Part shown: in pieces, positions 8,857 through 16,848 of the stretch
Numbering within the stretch: the first letter of the stretch is position 1
Layout of the letters: each line of letters starts with the position of its first letter
Assembly (NCBI GenBank): GCA_027491195.1
Contig: JAIXWQ010000013.1
Coordinates: 62,001 to 126,000 of the forward strand
DNA from: Cytophagaceae bacterium
GTDB taxonomy: Bacteria > Bacteroidota > Bacteroidia > Cytophagales > Spirosomataceae
Reading direction: 5' to 3'
DNA length: 64,000 nt
Made by a program: the position numbers and the translations under genes
Notes under the pieces: generated by a model
What the model saw: only the letters and a program-made list of their open reading frames with translations
Databases searched by the model: none
What the model was told of the DNA's origin: nothing

Positions 8857-8988
8857 AGTGAATGATATTTAAGGGTTTTGTATTTTTTAATTTTTTGTGG
8901 TGTAATTCTACATATAAATCCTGAAATATTTTGAACAAATTAGCACCTTAATTGCTTTATATCTCAAATTGCCCCTAACCCTCTACTA

Positions 8989-10200
8989 ATGAGAAAACTA
9001 CTGACCTTATTATGTTGGCTAGTAGCCATCAGTGCTACCGCGCAAAAAAACAATTACTATCCCTCAGCTAGAAATTGGGAACATAAATCGCCTTCTTTTT
9101 TCGCGATTGATACTAATAAAATCAAAGAGGCGGTTGATTTTGCGATAAGTCATGAGACGTCGCAGCCGAGGAATTTGTGGTTGTCGCAGGCGATGCAATT
9201 TGGGAAAGAACCCTTTTCGGATCCTGTAGGGCCTATGGCGGAGAGGGGGCCTGCGGGTGGAATCATCATTTACAAGGGCTATATTATTGCGGAGTGGGGG
9301 AATCCATCAGCGGTAGAGATGACGAATAGTGTGACAAAAAGTATGGTCTCTTCGGTGGTGGGATTAGCGTTTGATAAGGGTTTGATTAGTTCGTTGGATG
9401 ACAAAGTGTATACCTATTTGCCTCCGGTTGAAGTGGCGATGCAAGAAAAAGTAAGTGATAATCCGATTGCGAAAAAGTCGTTTATTTATCCGTTTGAGAC
9501 GGAACATAACCGCAAGATTTCTTGGGATCATTTGTTGAGACAAACGAGTGATTGGGAAGGGGTGCTTTGGGGAAAGCCGGACTGGGCGGATCGGCCGTCG
9601 GATAAGCCGGCGGAGTGGACGACGCGAAAGCGGTTTGAGCCAGGAACGGTGTATAAGTACAATGATACGCGGGTGAATGCGCTGGCTTTGGCGGCGACTT
9701 TGGTATTCAGAAAACCCTTGCCAGAAGTTTTGCGAGAAAATGTGATGAACCCTATTGGGGCTTCGAATACGTGGGCATGGACGGGTTACCAAAATGCGTG
9801 GATTGTGGTGGATGGTAAGATGGTGCAGTCGGTTAGTGGTGGTGGGCATTTTGGGGGAGGTCTGTTTATGAACGCCTATGATATGGGGAGGTTCGGGTTA
9901 TTGACCTTGCGGAAGGGTAATTGGAATGGCAAGCAGATTTTATCAGAGGAATGGATTCGCAAATCGACTACTCCCACGCTTGCGAATACGGGTTACGGTT
10001 TTATGAATTACTTTCTGAATACGGATCGAAAGATGTATCCGTCGGCCCCTGCGACTGCCTATGCGCACATCGGGAATGGGACGAATGCTATTTATGTGGA
10101 TCAGGAAAATGATTTAGTGGCTGTGGTAAGGTGGATTGATGATAAGTCGATGGATGGTTTTCTCCAAAGACTCTTAAGCGCCCTGCCTGCTAAGAAATAG
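8989..10200 (+). CDS. Secreted serine hydrolase, beta-lactamase class C-like
   Basis: 403 residues with a signal peptide ending near TAQ at residue 19. The Ser-x-x-Lys motif SVTK lies near 110, YKYND (the Tyr-x-Asn equivalent) near 222, and the third-motif region GGGHFGGG near 281. These are the signatures of the beta-lactamase/DD-peptidase-like serine hydrolase superfamily, which includes esterases and D-amino-acid peptidases. The substrate cannot be read from the motifs. It acts in the periplasm. The next gene begins 3 bases after its stop. Confidence 0.87.
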   Translation: MRKLLTLLCWLVAISATAQKNNYYPSARNWEHKSPSFFAIDTNKIKEAVDFAISHETSQPRNLWLSQAMQFGKEPFSDPVGPMAERGPAGGIIIYKGYIIAEWGNPSAVEMTNSVTKSMVSSVVGLAFDKGLISSLDDKVYTYLPPVEVAMQEKVSDNPIAKKSFIYPFETEHNRKISWDHLLRQTSDWEGVLWGKPDWADRPSDKPAEWTTRKRFEPGTVYKYNDTRVNALALAATLVFRKPLPEVLRENVMNPIGASNTWAWTGYQNAWIVVDGKMVQSVSGGGHFGGGLFMNAYDMGRFGLLTLRKGNWNGKQILSEEWIRKSTTPTLANTGYGFMNYFLNTDRKMYPSAPATAYAHIGNGTNAIYVDQENDLVAVVRWIDDKSMDGFLQRLLSALPAKK

Positions 10201-10203
10201 AAT

Positions 10204-11106
10204 ATGTTAAAAATAGCTCACAGTTCTATTTATGCACATCCTTTGCCGGAAGGACATCGGTTTCCTATGTTGAAATACGAGTTAATTCCGGAGCAATTGC
10301 TGTATGAAGGAAGTATTACCGAGAGTCATCTTTTTGCGCCGGAGAAATGTGCTGCCCAAGACATCTTGTTAACGCATGATGAGGCGTATTTTCAGCGACT
10401 TTTGGCGCAGCAATTGACGGCATCTGAGCAGCGAGTTATTGGTTTTCCGCAGTCTGAACAGTTAACAAATCGAGAGCTGGTTATCACGCAGGGAACGATC
10501 GATTGTGCGCTTTTTGCGCTGGAACACGGCTGTGCGTTGAATGTGGCGGGTGGGACCCACCACGCATTTGCGGATAGGGGGGAGGGATTTTGTCTAATAA
10601 ATGATATGGCTGTTGCGGCTAACTATTTGTTGCATCGGAATTTGGCCAAAAAAATACTCATCATCGACCTGGACGTACATCAGGGGAATGGGACGGCAAA
10701 ACTGATGGAAAATACCGCAGAGGTATTTACATTTAGTGTACATGGAAAGAATAATTATCCCTTTAGAAAAGAAACATCTGACTTGGATATCGGCTTAGAG
10801 GATGGAGCTGCTGGTCCAGAGTATTTGGAAATGCTGGAGACTACACTTCCAGGTCTAGTGGATAAAGTGCAGCCTGATTTTGTCTTTTATTTATCTGGGG
10901 TGGATGTGCTTGCGACAGATAAATTAGGGAAGTTTAAATTAAGTCTGGAAGACTGTAAGCTGCGGGATAAATTCGTGTTGGATTTAGTGCATAAACATAA
11001 AATACCTGTCACTGTGGCGCTAGGAGGTGGATACTCTCCGGATATTAAGGATATCGTGGAGGCGCATTGTAATACATTCAGGCTGGCCTTAGACTTATTT
11101 GACTAG
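10204..11106 (+). CDS. Histone-deacetylase-family zinc amidohydrolase
   Basis: 300 residues of the HDAC/acetoin-utilisation (AcuC/AphA-like) superfamily. The diagnostic motifs are present: GGTHHAFADRGEGFC near residue 116 (active-site His-His), LDVHQGNGTA near 155 (zinc-binding Asp/His) and SGVDVLATDKLG near 231 (second zinc Asp). Bacterial members deacetylate polyamines, acetylated proteins or acetylated small molecules. The specific substrate here is unknown. The spacing to the upstream hydrolase is 3 bases, so they are one operon. Confidence 0.92.
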   Translation: MLKIAHSSIYAHPLPEGHRFPMLKYELIPEQLLYEGSITESHLFAPEKCAAQDILLTHDEAYFQRLLAQQLTASEQRVIGFPQSEQLTNRELVITQGTIDCALFALEHGCALNVAGGTHHAFADRGEGFCLINDMAVAANYLLHRNLAKKILIIDLDVHQGNGTAKLMENTAEVFTFSVHGKNNYPFRKETSDLDIGLEDGAAGPEYLEMLETTLPGLVDKVQPDFVFYLSGVDVLATDKLGKFKLSLEDCKLRDKFVLDLVHKHKIPVTVALGGGYSPDIKDIVEAHCNTFRLALDLFD

Positions 11107-11186
11107 CGCAAACGAGTGTAACTTATTTATTTTCAAAACATTACGGATAGTCTCGTGTTTAGATTAGGAACTTAAACACAAGAACA

Positions 11187-11696
11187 ATGAAAATGAAATT
11201 TATTGCCGGAATTATCACCTTGTTTATCTCTGCCTTCTCAGTATCAGCCCAAACAACGGTAGTGGATGTAGCTATTAGCTCAAAAGACCACACGACATTA
11301 GTAGCTGCCGTAAAGGCTGCGGATTTAGTAGCTGTATTACAAAGTGCAGGTCCATTTACGGTTTTCGCACCTACGAATGCTGCTTTCGCAAAGTTACCTG
11401 CAGGCACAGTGGAGACACTTTTGAAGCCTGAAAACAAAGCAACTTTAGCTAAAATTTTGACCTACCACGTAGTAGCGGGTAATTTAGACGCAGCTGCTGT
11501 TATCAAAGCTATTACAGCTGCAAATGGATCATTGAGCGTAAAGACAGTAAGCGGAGGAACACTTATTGCTTCTATCGAGAATGGTAAAGTGGTTTTAACA
11601 GACGAAAAAGGAGCGAAAGCTACTGTCGTAGCTGCTGATTTAAAAGCAGGTAACGGGGTGGTACACGTTATTGACTCAGTTGTATTGCCTAAGTAA
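11187..11696 (+). CDS. Secreted fasciclin (FAS1) domain protein
   Basis: 169 residues: a signal peptide to about residue 22 and one FAS1 domain. The two conserved blocks are clear: FTVFAPTNAAFAKLP (H1, near 56-70) and LTYHVVAGNLDA near 91, with a final GVVHVIDSVVLPK. FAS1 domains mediate cell adhesion or matrix contacts, and in Bacteroidota they are usually exported or surface proteins. It is a single-gene unit with its own terminator. The 5' leader contains a short inverted repeat (GTGTTTA at 11155 and TAAACAC at 11173) of unknown role. Confidence 0.92.
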   Translation: MKMKFIAGIITLFISAFSVSAQTTVVDVAISSKDHTTLVAAVKAADLVAVLQSAGPFTVFAPTNAAFAKLPAGTVETLLKPENKATLAKILTYHVVAGNLDAAAVIKAITAANGSLSVKTVSGGTLIASIENGKVVLTDEKGAKATVVAADLKAGNGVVHVIDSVVLPK

Positions 11697-11722
11697 TACT
11701 TTCTATAAATGAGTTTTTGCTT

Positions 11723-11750
11723 AAGGGCCGCCTAATTTTAGGCGGTCCTT
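11723..11750 (+). terminator. Rho-independent terminator after the fasciclin gene
   Basis: Arms AAGGGCCGCCTAA (11723-11735) and TTAGGCGGTCCTT (11738-11750) pair fully with one G-U. A T-run follows on the plus strand, so it stops the fasciclin transcript. Confidence 0.85.
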
Positions 11751-11763
11751 TTTCATTTATATC

Positions 11764-13053
11764 CTACTCTCTCAAACCCTCCACCAGCGCTTTCTTCTGA
11801 ATCTTTCGGATGGCCGTTTCGATGGATTTCTCCGGTTCGATGATGTTGTAAGCTCCCCAAAAATCCGGGTCAGACAAGCTGGATACTTTGTCCGACATGA
11901 TCACATTCGAGTTCAATTTTTGTGTAGACCCAGGTTCTTTTTTATCCGATTTTTTCCAATCCGTCACGGCCATTTCTACGGTGGTGGTGTAGACCGTGTT
12001 GAATATTCTTTTGTCCCAGTTTAATTTAAAGGTCAAATCCGCGCGAGAATAGGCATAAATCCATTTGCCATTTTGTTCCCGGTAGTTGATCTGGTAGCGC
12101 ACTTCAGTAGGGTAGACATCTAATCCCAGCGGTTTTTTGCGCGTAAAGAGGCGACCCGCCTTGACTTTGTCTTCCACATTAAGTGCGAAGGAGGCACTTA
12201 CAACGGCAAGACTTTTAGCATCGATAAACAATTTGCCATAGTACAGTGGGAAGTCGTAGGCAGATTTTTGTTTGAAGGCTAAGACTAAGACCTGTTTGCC
12301 GTTTAATTGGGTGACTTCCTCCAGATTGAAATCATATAATTCGAAGGCATCTTCGGAGAATATGTTGCTCGGATATTTGACTAAATCGATGTACAAAGCG
12401 GAGAATGGACCACCTTGTAATTTGAAATTAACGGTGTCTAACTTCGTGTAGTCCGTGTTTTTTCTGCCCTTGAATAGGTCTATTAGGTCTTGTGAACCGT
12501 CGGTGAATGGCTCTTTTTGGATCTTCACGATGGATTCTGAAAGGGAAACGTAGGTCCGGCGTTTTTTGATGGTCTCGCGGTAAAAACCGGTCATTGCGAG
12601 TGGGTCATCTCCGTAGTTTTGGAGTCTATTATTTAATACCCCCAAAAACACCGTTTTCACATCCCTCGAATTCACCACCACCTCCTCTAGGACGGTATTA
12701 CTGGGCTCCAAGTACAGGATATTTTTCTCCGCTTTTAACTCGTTAATATATACGACTTTGTTTTTATAGCCTAAAAATGAAATGACCAGGCTAGCGTTCT
12801 GATTGTCTTTGGGAACCTTAATCGCAAACTTCCCCTCGCTATTGCTGATTGTCGAGATCGACGTTCCTGCGATCGAAATACTCGCATAAACAAGCTCATT
12901 CCTTGTTTTACTATCTAAAATCGATCCCTTGAATTGGTTGAAGGAAGTCGAATCTGCAGCCTTACTGCTCGAGAAACGAGCGTTTGCTGACCATGCACCC
13001 AGAAGTAGTACGAAGAACACTCCTAGGAAACGTACGCGTAGGTTAGTTTTCAT
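11764..13053 (-). CDS. Exported protein with carboxypeptidase-regulatory-like domain
   Basis: 429 residues from the ATG at 13053, chosen because it gives a good signal peptide (LGVFFVLLLGAWSANA). A longer in-frame reading to 13140 adds 29 residues without such a signal. Residues about 40-120 form a CarboxypepD_reg-like beta-sandwich (GSILDSKTRNELVYASISI, then SNSEGKFAIKVP and LVISFLGYK). The rest (about 130-420) is beta-rich and resembles the unnamed large C-terminal domain found with this module in Bacteroidota envelope proteins. It is expected in the outer membrane or periplasm. Function unknown. Confidence 0.78.
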   Translation of the reverse strand: MKTNLRVRFLGVFFVLLLGAWSANARFSSSKAADSTSFNQFKGSILDSKTRNELVYASISIAGTSISTISNSEGKFAIKVPKDNQNASLVISFLGYKNKVVYINELKAEKNILYLEPSNTVLEEVVVNSRDVKTVFLGVLNNRLQNYGDDPLAMTGFYRETIKKRRTYVSLSESIVKIQKEPFTDGSQDLIDLFKGRKNTDYTKLDTVNFKLQGGPFSALYIDLVKYPSNIFSEDAFELYDFNLEEVTQLNGKQVLVLAFKQKSAYDFPLYYGKLFIDAKSLAVVSASFALNVEDKVKAGRLFTRKKPLGLDVYPTEVRYQINYREQNGKWIYAYSRADLTFKLNWDKRIFNTVYTTTVEMAVTDWKKSDKKEPGSTQKLNSNVIMSDKVSSLSDPDFWGAYNIIEPEKSIETAIRKIQKKALVEGLRE

Positions 13054-13201
13054 GATGTGGTTTTTAGGTATGCCAAATATAGTCATCGGATTGATACCAT
13101 AACCGGAAATGGTGGGGAATTGTTGTTCGATTGATAGCATAACTAAAGTAAGATTATCAATTTGTTGATAATAAGGGCTTTAATTCAATAAATTCTTTGA
13201 A

Positions 13202-13227
13202 GTATATACTTTTAATATATACCTTTG
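13202..13227 (+). promoter_or_regulatory. Promoter and likely operator of the MazEF-type pair
   Basis: A -7 element TACCTTTG (13220-13227) follows a TTTG (13196-13199) by 20 bases, matching the Bacteroidota promoter form. An inverted repeat GTATATA (13203-13209) / TATATAC (13216-13222) overlaps it. This is a likely site for autorepression by the antitoxin, and the start codon lies only 5 bases downstream. Confidence 0.55.
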
Positions 13228-13231
13228 GTGT

Positions 13232-13462
13232 ATGAAAACATTATCATTAAAACTGGACGATGAAATCTTCAATGAAGCTGAAGAAATAACGGGTGCGTTG
13301 CAGGTGGCTAGAAATCGGTATATCAATGAAGCAGTTAGTATTTACAATCGTGTGAATAAAATGCGATTGTTGAAAAATCAGCTAGCAAAAGAATCTGCTA
13401 TAACCAGCCATGATTCTATGAACATTCTTCATGAGTTCGAAAAGCTGATCGATGAAAATTAA
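13232..13462 (+). CDS. Ribbon-helix-helix antitoxin of a MazEF-type pair
   Basis: 76 residues. The start KTLSLKLDDEIFNEAEEI fits a ribbon-helix-helix antitoxin, with the strand at about 3-8 and two helices after it. The C-terminal half is the toxin-binding part. The stop overlaps the downstream PemK/MazF-like start by 11 bases, a strong operon sign. It would neutralise the toxin and repress the palindromic promoter just upstream. Confidence 0.8.
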   Translation: MKTLSLKLDDEIFNEAEEITGALQVARNRYINEAVSIYNRVNKMRLLKNQLAKESAITSHDSMNILHEFEKLIDEN

Positions 13463-13787
13463 TCAATATGATATTTGGCTTGCTGATTTGAATCCTAGTC
13501 GTGGGACCGAACCTGGGAAGACGCGTCCTGTCGTTGTCTTGCAAACCGATTTATTGAATGAAGCTCATCTTTCCACTATTATTTGCCCCATTTCGACGAA
13601 TGTTCTTCCTGATGTTGATATACTTCGAGTACATTTAAATTGGAATCAGTTGGACAAATTGAGTGATATATTGGTAGACCAAATTCGTGCTATTGATAAC
13701 AAAAGGCTCCTTCAGAAACTTGGAGAGTTAACTAAAGATCAGCGATTGAAGTTGAAGGAAAATTTAAGAATTGTATTGGATGTTTAA
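13452..13787 (+). CDS. MazF/PemK-family mRNA interferase
   Basis: 111 residues with the family fold and signatures: QYDIWLADLNPSRGTEPGKTRPVVVLQ near residues 4-30 (written here in parts: DIWLADLNPSRG, then GKTRPVVVLQ), an ICPIST strand near 44, and LVDQIRAIDNKRL near 74. The family cuts single-stranded RNA at short motifs and arrests growth. It overlaps its antitoxin gene by 11 bases. Nothing in it looks truncated. Confidence 0.92.
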   Translation: MKINQYDIWLADLNPSRGTEPGKTRPVVVLQTDLLNEAHLSTIICPISTNVLPDVDILRVHLNWNQLDKLSDILVDQIRAIDNKRLLQKLGELTKDQRLKLKENLRIVLDV

Positions 13788-13876
13788 TTGAAGGTGCTAA
13801 ATCTCCCAGACAAATAAGGTCTTCTGCAATTTACAATCCTTTATTTGTAGATTTTTTTTATCAATTTCGATTTATC

Positions 13877-14362
13877 ATGTGCAACATCAACGGCCCCTTC
13901 AAATTGTGTACCTGTGCGGACAAAGTCGATAAGACAAAGCCGCATTGGATTTTGCATAGGTATCTACAGTCGAAGGAGAAGGATCCGAATTATGGTTTTG
14001 AGTTTAGGAAGGCCAAGTGGAAAATGTTAGAACCATTTGAAAGGTATAGTTACAGCCATAGTCTGAGGCATTTTGGGAAAATAATAGGGCTCAAAAAAAC
14101 TATAAAATTTCTTAAAAACATCTTACCCTTTCTGTTGCTGGCTTCTTTCCTTTTCGCCTGCGATTTAAAGCCAATCGATTATTCGAAGAAAAGGAGAAAA
14201 TCATCCTATGTGGGTGCAAGTACTACCCAGACCGGGAGACTTAGAAAGGCGCATGCACGTAAAAGTATCAGCACCTCTAAACGGGCTTTCAAGAATCGAC
14301 TTAATTCCCGGAGTTATTATAATCGGAATAAGAATCGTAGGAAGTTGAGAAAGGGGGATTGA
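13877..14362 (+). CDS. Hypothetical protein, possibly a fusion of two gene parts
   Basis: 161 residues with two unlike halves. Residues 1-70 begin with a Cys-rich start (MCNINGPFKLCTCADKVDK) and a KPHWILHRY segment that resembles a small Bacteroidota family of unknown function. Residues 75-95 form a strong hydrophobic segment ending in a lipobox-like LLASFLFAC, and the remainder is very basic (Arg/Lys/Ser/Tyr-rich). No start codon lies in the same frame just ahead of the lipobox. The gene may be a chimera from a deletion, or an unusual single-span membrane protein. I cannot assign a function. Confidence 0.5.
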   Translation: MCNINGPFKLCTCADKVDKTKPHWILHRYLQSKEKDPNYGFEFRKAKWKMLEPFERYSYSHSLRHFGKIIGLKKTIKFLKNILPFLLLASFLFACDLKPIDYSKKRRKSSYVGASTTQTGRLRKAHARKSISTSKRAFKNRLNSRSYYNRNKNRRKLRKGD

Positions 14363-14371
14363 TCCTATCTG

Positions 14372-15346
14372 TCAAACTATTTTACCCTTTCTGTTCAGCA
14401 CACTAATCAATAATTTCTTGACGGTTTCCATTTCCTCTGCTTTGCTGGATGCGACAAATAGAGTCAAGCTCGCTAATGCTTCGTTGCTAATGATAGAATG
14501 ATTTAAAGAGGTAAATAATAATTCGTTTTTGTCCAAAAATAGTAAAAAGCAGGCAGCAGCTATTCGCTTGTTTACATCCACGAATGCATGGTTTTTTACA
14601 ATTAAATACAATAACATGGCTGCTTTTTCCTCAATAGACGGATAGACTTCAACATCCCCAAAACCTTGCATTATCTGATGTAATGCACTGTCGAATCCTC
14701 CATCTTTTAATTTCCCGAATAGATTTGAATGGAATCCCAATTGCATTTCTTTAACCAATTTAGCATATTCAATTAGGGAAGGATAGGCGATGTTTTCTTT
14801 GTGATTACCTATTGAGTCTAATGTTTCGTGGTCGAAATCATCTAGCAATTTTAATCCTACACTAAACCGATGTAGCCATTCGTATCCAGAAGTAGTTAAC
14901 GCTTTCTCTTCGATGGCCCTACTAAGAATTCGGATACCATCATGTAACACTTCGATTTCTTTGTTCTTCTGATCTAGTCGTTTTTCGTTGATGGATATAC
15001 CCTCAATCAAGAAATCTTTTAGTCTTTTCGTCGCCTATTGTCGGAATTGGGTACCTCTTTTGGAGTTTACACGATAGCCTACAGATAAGATGGCGTTTAG
15101 ATTATAATATTCGACTTCATAGGTTTTACCATCTGTGGCAGTTGTTGCATTTTTTGCAACAACTGAATTTCGAATTAATTCCCCACTATTAAAAATGTTC
15201 GATAGGTGCCTAGAAATAACTGATTTATCCTTTTCGAATAAGGTCGATATTTCATTTAAGTTTAGCCAAAAAGTATCGCCAACAAAGTGAACTTCTATTT
15301 CTGTGCTCCCATCTGGAGAAGTGTAAATCTCTATCTGATTATCCAT
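14372..15346 (-). pseudogene. RhuM-Fic fusion gene broken by one amber codon
   Basis: Two leftward open frames in the same reading frame are parted only by a TAG codon at 15035-15037. The first part (15346 to 15038, 103 codons) is the RhuM N-terminal domain with GKTYEVEYYNLNAILSVGYRVNS and RGTQFRQ. The second part continues as ATKRLKDFLIEG and ends in a Doc/Fic domain with HAFVDVNKRIAAACF near residue 136 of that piece. In intact RhuM proteins a Trp (TGG) follows FRQ, so one G-to-A change explains the break. A downstream TTG (15010) could allow restart of the Fic half. The fused form is a RhuM/Doc-like protein of about 324 residues. Confidence 0.85.
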
Positions 15347-15486
15347 TGTCTATTTATTAGTGGTTATAATTTCTGCCTAAAACTAGACAGAATTAAAGTC
15401 ACTAAATAGCGATAGGATTCGATTATCAGGTAGTTGATAACAAACCTGGTTTTAGCAGAATCTGTTAATTAATCTTTTCAACTTTG

Positions 15487-15520
15487 CGTGAAAAGTTGTA
15501 TATTTATTATATATTTCACG
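15487..15520. promoter_or_regulatory. Inverted repeat upstream of the Fic gene
   Basis: CGTGAAA (15487-15493) and TTTCACG (15514-15520) flank an AT-rich core, ending 20 bases before the Fic start codon. The position suits an operator. No binding protein can be named. Confidence 0.4.
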
Positions 15521-15539
15521 GTAAGTTAATTAGAACTAC

Positions 15540-16424
15540 ATGATCAATCAAGCCACAAAAGATAGGATAGAAGCATTGCGTCAGCAATACATGGGCTTGA
15601 TAAAGGGGAATGAGCCATTGTTAAAAGAAATTGCACTGGCTGAAATTCCGGAAATGGTGTATAACTCAAATGCCATTGAAAATTCTACGCTTAGTTTAGA
15701 GGATACTGAAATCATTCTTTCGGGAGGTGTTTTAGGGCGTAATGTGCATGTTCGAGAGGTATATGAGGCTAAGAATTTGGCCATATTGACAGAAACGGTA
15801 GTAGAAAAAAGTAAAGCTAGTTTAGATCTCAAACTCATTCTAGGTTGGCATAAAACGTTGCTGAGTTACATCGATGACAAAATCGCCGGCAGATTTAGAA
15901 CAGGTAAAGAGTGGGTGCGTGTGGGCAATCATTTAGGAGCTAATCCAGCTTTTGTAGGGACGCTGATGCAGGAGTTAGTGGATAGGTACAAAAAAGATAA
16001 AACCAGTTATTTTTTAGATGCCATTGCAGACTTTCATGCAGAGTTTGAAACCATTCACCCTTTTATGGACGGGAACGGACGAATGGGGAGAGTACTCATC
16101 AATTTGCAGTTAGTGAAGGCAGGATTTCCGCCTATCATCATACCTAACAAAAGTAAGCACACGGAATACTATCCTCTATTTGCTCGGTATCAATCCACCA
16201 TGAAAGCTGATGGTTTTACGAAGCTGTTTGCGCTGCTTTTGTTAGAAACCTTGCACAAACGAATCACGATCCTGACTGCAAAAAAGATAATTCCGCTTTC
16301 TATTTGGGCGTCTCAAAATGCAGTTAAACTTAATGTAGCTGCTAATAAGGCCAAAAGGCAAACGATTCCTGCCTTTCGTCTGCGAGAAAAATGGATGATT
16401 GCGGAGGAGTATAAGTCAATTTAA
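15540..16424 (+). CDS. Fic-family AMP transferase, class II
   Basis: 294 residues with the full active-site motif HPFMDGNGRMGR near residue 179. An inhibitory-helix motif SNAIEN (Ser-x-x-x-Glu-Asn) near residue 43 lies N-terminal to the Fic core, making it a self-inhibited class II Fic. The C-terminal end, with AKRQTIPAFRLREKWMI, is the small winged-helix tail usual in this family, so the gene is complete. Such enzymes transfer AMP to target proteins. Targets are unknown. It lies divergent from the broken RhuM-Fic gene. Confidence 0.92.
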   Translation: MINQATKDRIEALRQQYMGLIKGNEPLLKEIALAEIPEMVYNSNAIENSTLSLEDTEIILSGGVLGRNVHVREVYEAKNLAILTETVVEKSKASLDLKLILGWHKTLLSYIDDKIAGRFRTGKEWVRVGNHLGANPAFVGTLMQELVDRYKKDKTSYFLDAIADFHAEFETIHPFMDGNGRMGRVLINLQLVKAGFPPIIIPNKSKHTEYYPLFARYQSTMKADGFTKLFALLLLETLHKRITILTAKKIIPLSIWASQNAVKLNVAANKAKRQTIPAFRLREKWMIAEEYKSI

Positions 16425-16483
16425 TTTTGAACTGTTGCATTTTTTGCAATGGTTGGTTTGCTTCTGGCCCTAATGGCAGAGAA

Positions 16484-16541
16484 ATTCGGAAATACCGAAT
16501 TTCAGCAGAAAGCCACTTTCAACTGTTCGGAAATTCCGAAC
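16484..16541. repeat. Two near-identical palindromes after the Fic gene
   Basis: ATTCGGAAATACCGAAT (16484-16500) and GTTCGGAAATTCCGAAC (16525-16541) are each self-complementary and 41 bases apart start to start. They share the TTCGGAAAT core. They may be a paired binding site or remnants of a decayed gene; nothing else in this 176-base gap is recognisable. Confidence 0.5.
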
Positions 16542-16600
16542 AATTCAAATAGAGAGGAATTGAGACGTTTATATTGTGCTTGAATAACAACTATCCATAA

Positions 16601-16765
16601 TTACTGTTGCCCGATAAGTTTAGCTTTATTATCAGCAAGTTGTTGTTTGATATAAGCTTTTAACTCTTCAAAAGTCATATTTTGAGTTTCAGAGCTTATT
16701 TTGTCTCTAATTTCTCTCATCATATTTACAGCATCAAACTGTTTTTCCTTTTTAATCGTTTCCAT
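16601..16765 (-). CDS. Small antitoxin-like protein, orphan
   Basis: 54 residues from the ATG at 16765, too short for standard gene calls. The sequence begins METIKKEKQFDAVNMMREI and continues MTFEELKAYIKQQ, a form seen in small VapB-type or unnamed antitoxins of Bacteroidota and cyanobacteria that sit upstream of PIN-type toxins. No toxin gene follows on this strand before the Fic gene: the first reading frame after its stop ends within ten codons. It may be the leftover half of a degraded pair. Confidence 0.6.
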   Translation of the reverse strand: METIKKEKQFDAVNMMREIRDKISSETQNMTFEELKAYIKQQLADNKAKLIGQQ

Positions 16766-16803
16766 AATTTACAAGGTCTTTAGGGCTTCTAATTATTGCG
16801 CAA

Positions 16804-16848
16804 AGCCTAGTCGTTAGCCTGGTCGTAACCTAGTCGTAGCCTAGTCGC
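16804..16848. repeat. Imperfect tandem repeat of an 11-12-base GACTAGG unit
   Basis: Read on the minus strand, four units begin CGACTAGG, CGACTAGG, CGACCAGG and CGACTAGG, with spacer bases CTA/TTA/CTAA. The first covers the stop codon of the ATP-binding protein gene. A shorter-unit array with the same GACTAG core lies at 51678-51705. Confidence 0.65.

Noticed and set aside
9364-9849. A long leftward open frame of 161 codons inside the serine hydrolase gene
   Set aside because: It is antisense to a gene with full catalytic motifs, is very rich in Arg and Ile, and has no family resemblance. It is a shadow of the real frame.
15035-15346. RhuM N-terminal piece as a separate complete gene
   Set aside because: The next codons continue the same family in the same frame after a single TAG, so it is better described as one broken gene.
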